Source: Neoceratodus forsteri
Lineage: Eukaryota; Chordata; Ceratodontiformes; Ceratodontidae
Direction of reading: 5' to 3'
Assembly: GCA_016271365.2 (NCBI GenBank)
Contig: CM028131.1
Coordinates: 173,046,501-173,110,500, forward strand
Length of the DNA: 64,000 bases
In this document: positions 57,609-64,000 of the stretch, piece by piece
Layout of the letters: every line of letters begins with the position of its first letter
Position numbering within the stretch: the first letter of the stretch is position 1
The notes under the pieces: model-generated
What the model saw: only the letters and a program-made list of their open reading frames with translations
Database searches by the model: none
Told to the model about the DNA's origin: nothing
Translations under genes and position numbers: made by a program

Positions 57609-59857
57609 TCAATCTGTATTGCTGGGAGCATGGAGAAGTTGGGTCTGACTCTTGTGAATCACTTCATCATGCTGCACTGATGCTATATAGGGAGGAGTTT
57701 CTGGGTTCAGGCCTGTACGAGCCTGAATGCCTGCACCACCAGTGTCCCCATGACCCGTTGGGGTCTGGGTCGCTGGTTGTACTGCTGCAAGGGCCTGTGC
57801 AGGAACAGCATCTGCTACAGAGTGCACTTGTCCCAGGAGCTCTCGGAATTTCCAATTCTCTTCGGCTATCTCCCTATATAAAGGGCCTGTTCTTTGTTGT
57901 TGTGGTTTACCTTTACCCTTATGCTTTTTATATTTATGCCAATTCCTGTTGCTGTTGCAGTTGTTGTTGATAGGTCTGTTGGGGGTGTTGATTATCAGCT
58001 GGAGTGGCTTGCTGATGTTGGACCTGTTGGTGTTGGGCCTGCCCTTCCACAGTGTAGTGCGTCATGGCCTCTGGAGCAGGCTCCACGGAGGCTACTTTCT
58101 TGGAACTGGGGCCCAGATCATGGATATAGAGTTGGTAAACTCTCTCGGTTTTCTAAAGGATGTCGGCAAACCTATCCGTATTGGGGTAGGTGGTTGGCTC
58201 TACCTTTTCTCATACTGCTGGAATCATGTTCCTAAGGAACAGGATCTTATATTCAATAAGATATACATCCGCAGCTTCTTGTGCCAAGTGCTTTCCTGCT
58301 CGATAGGCCATACAAAGTCTCTGGTGGTAAGTATCTGGACTTTCCTTTGCATTTTGTTTTACAGGGTATGCAAGCATCACTCCTACTACACCTGGGCTGT
58401 GAGCAGAAATGAGCTCAGTTGCAACCTCATCAAAAGTGGCGTTCCCATCCTGGCGGATAACATCAGGGAGTTTGACCCACAAGCTAGGATCGATGGTTTG
58501 ACGTAGTATTTGGACCTGGTATTCTGCAGTGAGGCTAAGCATCTCACATTTAGAACACACCTTTTCCAAGTGACAGCTGAGGTTGTCAGATAGATTCATC
58601 TGACCGATGCTGTCAGCTATTTGCTGAACAGAGTAGGCCATTTGTAGGGGATTACTGGGTCGATCAGGCGGAGGTAGATTGTCTCGGGTGCTGTCAAGGG
58701 CAGCCCGAGCTGCAGCCTCGGCTGCAGTGTGGACAATACCCTCCTGAGTGCCAGCTTCCTGCAGAAGCTGCCTAAACTGGGTTTTAATGGCCTGTTTACT
58801 TCTCTTAGGAAGAGGTACATTGCCTATTGCAGTTTCAATCATCGTTTCCATCTCTTGCCTATCTTCCACATTAATAACAGCTATTGGTGGTGCTGTTGGG
58901 ACCAGACCTGGGCCTGCTCCCCCCCCCATCATGGGGGCCACCATGTTGGTGTCTCCCATGATGGGAGTCACAACGTCGATGTTGTATAACATGGTGAGGG
59001 TGGAGTGGGGACCCGCCATATTGTGGATGGCTGGGTGGGTTCTCTGGGCCATAGTAGGGGCTTGACTGGGCATTGTATTGAGAGATGTCATCATCTGACA
59101 ACTCCCTTTCAGATGACATATTCAAGGCAGGGGCTGCGCCTCTCATTGCCTTAACATGTCCAGCCAGAACCTCTCGCTGATGGCGGAGTTTCGCCATCTT
59201 GGTTTTACGTTCAGCATGACTCACACTTGCAACATCCATATCAACCTCATCTTGCTTTTGCTTTTGCAACACTCTATATGCAGCGCTCAGTTCATGATTG
59301 TCCCTAGTAGCCACTTCTAAGTCATTACGTACATGGTTTATTTTGTCTTGTAGCTCTCCCATCTCCTCACTCAACTGAGCATTTGCAGCATTTAGCAAAT
59401 CATTCATTTGCAATGCCTGTCCCTTATCCTGTCTCAGACTTTCACACTCCTGCTTCAACATGCAAAGTTCCAGTTCTCCAGCTTTAGCTGAATGATGCAA
59501 AAGTGAATCCTTTTCATTCTGCAGAGTTTGGAGTTCAGACTCCAAGTTCTGCTGTAGTCTAACACATTCCATTTCCTGCAAACCCATCTGTTGCTTAAGA
59601 GATGAAATTTGCAGATCAAGGGTTCAAAACCTTGCTTCGGAGGCTTCCAGAGCAGCATAGAGAGCCCCAACCATCAACCCTTTAGCTTGACGCTTATTGG
59701 CTGATTGTCTCGTCTCTGTGTACTGGGTTGAAATCTCCAGTATAGGGTTTTTGGATTGATTTGCATCCCGCACAAAGTCAGCCCATCCTCCATGGGAGGT
59801 AAGGAAATTCAAGACCTTGAGTCTCAGTTCTGCGCAGATATTTGATATGATGGCCAT
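57609..59857 (-). pseudogene. gag: Retroviral gag, broken
   Basis: Starts at ATG 59857 (IISNICAELRLKVLNFL, matrix-like). One in-frame stop lies at 59624. The same frame then gives a long alpha-helical, heptad-patterned section (about 59590-59230, Glu/Gln/Leu-rich), a basic patch and a Pro/Gly/His-rich linker. A frameshift leads into 59094-58210, with the capsid: SLWVKLPDVI and the major-homology-like ESPDTYHQRLCMAYRAG. The C-terminal part (58200-57609) is shifted and decayed: Gln-rich, then a Lys/His/Gly basic cluster (HKYKKHKGKGKPQQQR). I see no CCHC zinc knuckle in any frame. The gene ends at TGA 57609-57611, in frame with protease. Confidence 0.85.
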
Positions 59858-60157
59858 TCTGTGGGAGGGAATGAAAAATCACACTGTGAAAAAGGCACCA
59901 TACTGTGAATGAATCCACAGCAGGAGCACTTTATACACAGACGGGCTACTGTAAAAGTTGTAGACTTACAAATCAAAGCTGTAATGGAGTGAGTCAAGTC
60001 GGAATCGACCACACCTGAAAGGATGACAGCCAGACTTTGTAAGTGCCTACAAACTGGTTTAAAATGGGAGAGGTAATATGGAAATGTACACCTACTGTCC
60101 CCGTGGGAAAGGAAAAAGGTTTTAGCAACAAGTGAAACCTTACAAACACCAAATATC

Positions 60158-60175
60158 GCCTGCACACGGTCACCA
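60158..60175 (-). other. Primer binding site candidate
   Basis: Begins TGGTGACC four bases after the CA end of the 5' LTR. The first eight bases fit the 3' end of tRNA-Trp, but the following ten do not, so the primer is unassigned or the site has mutated. Confidence 0.55.
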
Positions 60176-60268
60176 AATTGTCAGGAGGTCTAAACCTCAC
60201 TTTCAGGTCTTTGGCAATATTGGGAATGCAAGTAATCACAGACATGTTACATAAGAGTAATAAACAAG

Positions 60269-60274
60269 TTTATT
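60269..60274 (-). promoter_or_regulatory. LTR polyadenylation signal
   Basis: AATAAA on minus within R, in the expected order after the TATA box. Confidence 0.7.
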
Positions 60275-60410
60275 ACTGCCAAAAGGATAAAATCACAGTT
60301 GCCCTAAGGAGTTCTTACCAATACGAACCGGGAGCCAGTGTTAAGCGTTCCCTATACCTCAAGGTTTCTCTGTGTCTCCTGGGATCTCTAAGGTACAAGA
60401 CTAATGTATT

Positions 60411-60420
60411 ACATTATATA
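60411..60420 (-). promoter_or_regulatory. LTR TATA box
   Basis: TATATAATGT on minus, about 65 bp downstream of the inverted-orientation CCAAT box (AGCCAATAG) and ~140 bp upstream of the AATAAA signal. Confidence 0.75.
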
Positions 60421-60882
60421 CCTATGACAATTACTATGGTTACTGTAAGATGGAAACATTTCTAGTTACAGAGATGAGCCCTATTGGCTAAATTAAAGGT
60501 GGCTCCACGGTCCAAGATAACATTATATAATTTTGTATAGTCATCAGTTTATGAACAAAAGAGTTCTTATACAGAGTCTTACATAACTCAGTGTAATAGT
60601 ACAAATCACCAAAAGGTGACAATGCCGAATAACATATCATAATTTCTCCTAGGACGCAGATGCATTGGTATCTTACAAGTAAGAAATACACAGAAAATAT
60701 ATAGGATATATGTATTAGCAAGCAAAGTGTATTACAACAATATGCATTCATATCCCGACATGTACTCTTGTACGGTAGATGCCCTTAGCCCTATATGTTA
60801 GTATAACATATCCTTAAGTGCTAGCTGTCTACGGTGTACCTCTAAGAGTACCAATTAGGGTGCAGGGACCTCGTGTAATACA

Positions 60883-61014
60883 TCCTTCACTGCCTATTCA
60901 GCTCACATGTAACTGTTTAGTGAAATGGCAGTAGCTGCATTTTCATGGCATTGTTTGTAATTATACAATGGCAAGAAGATGTCCAGGGCTCTGATTGGTC
61001 AGTGTGTACCTGAG
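60883..61014. other. Flank of the provirus
   Basis: No gene seen. Begins TCCTTCAC directly after the LTR. It does not visibly continue the LINE found on the other side. Confidence 0.4.
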
Positions 61015-61046
61015 ACAGTGATGTTATTACACAATAACATCACTGT
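61015..61046. repeat. Perfect 14 bp hairpin
   Basis: ACAGTGATGTTATT and its exact complement around a 4-base ACAC loop. Confidence 0.9.
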
Positions 61047-61174
61047 TTTGATTTTTTGGATTGTTGTTTGGATGCCTCTTTCAGAAACAAAGATATACTG
61101 CTACACTAAAAATCTACTAAAACCTTTTTTAAATATTTTTTTTATTTTGTATAACATTGAGCCATTGTACAATT

Positions 61175-61318
61175 GCAATAAGGCACTCCAAGGTGTGTGC
61201 TATTGTGTAATAACGTCACTCCTGGGGTGGTGGAAGCACTCGGCTTCACCTCGTGCTTCAACCCACCCCAGGAGTGAGGTTATTACACGATAACACACAC
61301 ATTGTTGTGCCTTATTGC
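61175..61318. mobile_element. 144 bp hairpin MITE
   Basis: Outer ends GCAATAAGGCAC and GTGCCTTATTGC are exact inverted repeats. The inner arms GTGTAATAACGTCACTCC and GGAGTGAGGTTATTACAC also pair, followed by CCTGGGGTGG/CCACCCCAGG. GTGTAATAACRTCAC is also the arm of the 61015 hairpin, so the two are related. Confidence 0.85.
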
Positions 61319-62430
61319 TTAAATATCACAGCATTCCTTAAGAGCATTGTTTATAAATATCACAGCACTCTTTAAGACTTGTTTAGTCTGCCTTCTGAAA
61401 TGAAACTCATAAGCACTCAGTTGAAAATAAAAGCTTATAGTTCATAGCAGCTAGATGCAAACAAAGACTAAACTTTTGCTAATTCATTGAATTAAAACCT
61501 GCACAGATTAGGAAACTCATTGAACAATGCTACACCAGTGAGTTAAGGGAACAGTTTAATGTGACTTGTACTGTACATTTGTATATCATATTGTACAATA
61601 TTGATGCGTTATTTGCTGTTTTTGTATATTTTCTTGTTTCTGAAAATTTCAATAGCAATTTTAATTATTTAAAAAAATTAGAAATTGTAGGACATCAGCT
61701 GAAAAAAGTGATCAATCCAAATGTAAAACTAATACATACTAATAAAATCACAGAGGCTCAAACATACTGTAGTACTTGTATAATACTGTAAATAGGTGGG
61801 TGGGGGAAGGGCAGAAAATACAGGTATGAGGTGAACATGGGTGCAAGAGGTGGAGAGAGGGGCGGAGGAGGGACCGGGGTAGGAGGAGGGGGGACATGAA
61901 GGGGGGAGAAATGCAGAACCAACGTGAGGGATGTGGAATCGAGAGTACATGGGGTGCTGGCAGAAGAGGGGGAGGGTGGGTGTAAAGTGGAAAGGACAGT
62001 GCATCAAAATGAAGAGGAAGCATAGGGTAGGTGGAGTTGGAGGGAGGGAGAGAGGGCTGGGCTAGTTGGGAGGAGGAGTGTCTTAACTAATTGGGAAAGA
62101 TTAGTGCAAACCAAAATCAGTATCAACGTAAAGAGCCCTTTTTATATCAGTGATTAGCGTAAAACCATTTACCCTGCATAAATGAATTTAATCTCAGAAA
62201 AAAAACACCCACGACTGCACTTTTAAACATTCTCAAAACCCACAGAGATTATTATCTTCTAAAGATAAATGTGATACTGTATCTGAAAGGGATTTCACAG
62301 CTAAGAGTAAAATCTTGATTGAGCTACTGTAAAGTAAGACTTATGCCCATGCATAATATTTTGTTTCCCAGCATCTTGTTCTAACTTGGTGTACCTCTTG
62401 ACACTTCTTTTAAAGACACAACTATCATTT
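61319..62430. other. No gene seen; G-rich tract at 61795-62080
   Basis: The purine/G-rich tract on plus has many GGGGGA and GGAGG runs. Long open frames on minus there are Pro/Ser-rich composition products. Confidence 0.5.
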
Positions 62431-62432
62431 CT

Positions 62433-62472
62433 CATCTCTCTCTCTCTCTCTCTCTCTCCCTCTCATCCATCC

Positions 62473-62534
<62 letters not shown>

Positions 62535-62553
62535 ATCTATCTATCTATCTTTC
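62433..62553. repeat. (TC)n then (ATCT)n microsatellite
   Basis: About 12 TC units followed by roughly 20 ATCT units with one interruption near 62534. Confidence 0.97.
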
Positions 62554-63050
62554 AAGTGTGATGGGGCAGCAGAGCCACAAGTGAGTTATGATGGTCTTGC
62601 CCCATCTCAAGTGATGATGATACACTGACTAATTTGAGTCAGGCCATTGTAAATTTGATATACTGTATACCATAATTTACTAGTTACAGTATACTGTAGC
62701 TTTCAGATGTGCAGTCTAATTGAAGATTTAACTGTTATTCTTTTTAATGTCAACAGCTGGCTTTAGTGCTACCTTAGGCAAATGGGAAGTTATCAGTATT
62801 GTCAATGTTGCTTCCTGATTAGTTCAGTATTCCACTATGATGACAGTAACCTTGAAACATTCATTGTGACAACAGTAACAGCTTATGTCTGATGTGCTGC
62901 TGTTTCTGATATTACTAGCCAATATATCCCTTTTACATTGTCATTTGTACCCACACTCCTGTTTTATATGTTCATACATATATATTTATATATTTATTTG
63001 TGCAGCACTTATGATAATATTTTATGGCACTTATCACTGGTATTTTTGCT
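62554..63050. other. No gene seen
   Basis: AT-rich unassigned sequence with a short TATATATTTATATATTTAT patch at 62978. Confidence 0.5.
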
Positions 63051-64000
63051 CACTCCAGACCTAGAGTGGTGGGCAAATTAATAGAAAATGGACCACTGGC
63101 AGCATGGATTCACAGAGGGAAGGCCATGTCAAACAAATCTCATAGATTTCTTTGACTGGGTTATGAGGGAGGTAGATCAGAGGAGGGCAGTGGATGTTGC
63201 CTATCTGGACTTCAGTAAGGCCTTTGACACTGTGCCAGACAGAAGGCTGATTAAGTCACTTAGCAACCTAGGGGTGGGGGAGAGGGTAGTAGTTTGGGTA
63301 TATAATAGGTTGAAAGATAGGAGGCAGAGGGTGGTGGTAAACAGCAGTCACTAGGGGGACAGGAGAGTGATCAGTGGAGTACCACAGGGATTGGTACTGG
63401 ATCCTGTTGTCTTCAATGTCTTCTTAGTGAAATTGCTGAAGAACTGCATGGAAAGCTGTGCCACTTTGAGGATGACACAAAAATCTGCAAAATGGCAGAC
63501 ACCTAGGGGAGTGAAGAGAATGCAAAGGGATCTGGGGAAACTAGAGTAGTAGTCTAGATTGTGGCAGTTGGATTTCAATGCCAAAAAGTACAGAATCATG
63601 CTCCTGGGGCAGGGAAACCTGGGGGCTGTGTATAAGATGGGGGGAGGTACTTACAGTCACCAAGCAATAATCATATCTGATGATCTCAATGTGGCAGGAC
63701 AGTGCCACAAGGCAATAGACAAACCTAGGCAGATGCTAGGTTGCATAGAGAGGAGGATTTCTAGCAGAAGAAGGGAGGTGGTGTTTCCACAGTACTGCTC
63801 ACTGGTGGGACCCCACCTGGAGTATTGGGTCCAGATCTGGAGACTGCACCTCCACAAGGACATTGACAGGGTGGAGGTAGTTCAGAGTAGGTTGGGGGTT
63901 GCATGAGAAACCACACAAGGTGAGGGTGCAAGAGCTCAACATGTACTCTCTGGAAGACAGGAGACAGGAACATGATTAACACCTATACAAAGTGCAGGAG
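63051..64000 (+). pseudogene. CR1-like LINE RT, 5' truncated, runs off the window
   Basis: 63088-63354 gives WQHGFTEGRPCQTNLIDFF and [20 protein letters not shown]. 63367-63549 gives ISGVPQGLVLDPVVFNVF, and the FADD region is frameshifted (the DNA at 63465 still reads LFEDDTK-like in another frame). 63559-63906 gives IERRISSRRREVVFPQYCSL and EYWVQIWRLHLHKDIDRVEV. Stops at 63352 and 63547 separate them. The closest relative in this window is the 22.6 kb copy. Confidence 0.9.

Larger units (their letters stand above)
50991..60882 (-). mobile_element. Endogenous retrovirus, gamma/epsilon-like, degraded
   Basis: A provirus of about 9.9 kb in minus orientation: 5' LTR (60179-60882), primer-binding-site candidate, ~300 bp leader, gag, pro-pol, env, polypurine tract, truncated 3' LTR (50991-51351). 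The YVDD polymerase box, the GPY/F integrase C-terminus and the CX6CC envelope favour a class I (gamma/epsilon-like) relation. No exact genus is claimed. The 3' LTR lacks the R-U5 side and the adjoining LINE starts there, so no target duplication can be read. The two LTR copies differ at roughly 5-10% of aligned positions by eye, so the insertion is old. Confidence 0.92.
60179..60882 (-). repeat. 5' LTR, complete (704 bp)
   Basis: Read on minus it starts TGTATTACACGAGG and ends CCTCCTGACA, the TG...CA rule. U3 runs from 60882 to ~60390, with a CCAAT box at 60483-60487 and TATATAATGT at 60411-60420. The start site is expected ~30 bp further on. R-U5 contains AATAAA at 60269-60274. Confidence 0.88.

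Noticed and set aside
60158..60175. Primer tRNA-Trp
   Set aside because: Only the first eight bases agree. The rest of the 18 bases does not, so I left the primer unassigned.
61748..62023. Pro/Ser-rich minus-strand open frames
   Set aside because: They arise from the G-rich tract and two of them overlap in different frames. There is no evidence for a gene.

Overview
The window looks like intergenic or intronic DNA from a large, repeat-rich, non-mammalian vertebrate genome, most likely an amphibian or another big-genome sarcopterygian such as a lungfish. This is inferred from the repeat mix: many decayed CR1/L3-type LINEs (one family ending in a TTTCTATG tail), L2/Rex1-like LINEs, a Tx1/L1-type LINE, Penelope-like GIY-YIG fragments, tRNA-derived CORE-type SINEs, hAT and PIF/Harbinger-like DNA elements, many foldback elements and one degraded endogenous retrovirus. 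I found no host protein-coding gene, tRNA or rRNA that I could support. Almost every long open frame belongs to a mobile element.

Layout. 0-4.2 kb: an L2/Rex1-like LINE (minus) and a CR1-like LINE (plus) separated by a (TA)n tract. 4.3-4.75 kb: a degenerate hexamer array. 4.9-9.2 kb: a dispersed repeat family, a Penelope fragment, a 1.8 kb element with long terminal inverted repeats (TIRs), and the first copies of a palindromic ~290 bp satellite-like unit. 9.3-11.5 kb: a minus CR1 split by a 348 bp insertion with an 8 bp target duplication. 12-15.2 kb: three copies of a long direct repeat, split by SINEs and by a CpG-rich 433 bp Harbinger-like MITE. 17.0-18.4 kb: five tandem palindromic ~293 bp units ending in a near-perfect 218 bp palindrome, then a CpG-rich block. 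20.7-21.3 kb: a foldback element built from GGTCTGAGACC modules. 22.6-25.9 kb: two further CR1 copies.

28.4-35.6 kb: a TIR-like block, a hairpin, a nearly full-length CR1 (minus) with a zinc-finger/coiled-coil/esterase ORF1, an endonuclease-RT ORF2 and a tandem 5' leader repeat, and a second Penelope fragment. 36.7-39.3 kb: a CR1 (plus) interrupted by an L2/Rex1-like LINE (minus). 40.3-51.0 kb: a Tx1/L1-like LINE (plus) split by a ~6.8 kb TIR-bounded insertion that carries a hAT transposase remnant, ~192 bp tandem repeats, an L2-like LINE 3' end and a large palindrome.

51.0-60.9 kb: an endogenous retrovirus on the minus strand. It has a complete 704 bp 5' LTR, a primer-binding-site candidate, gag, pro-pol with all catalytic blocks, env, a polypurine tract and a truncated 3' LTR. 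All genes carry stops and frameshifts. Three features make it the most interesting object here: Gag has a long coiled coil and no visible zinc knuckle; the N-terminal part of the short SU region looks like an immunoglobulin-like domain; and the TM subunit is long but keeps CX6CC. 61-64 kb: two more hairpins, microsatellites, and another CR1 that runs off the window edge.

The second theme is the density of unrelated foldback or palindromic elements, several dated relative to each other by clean nesting.
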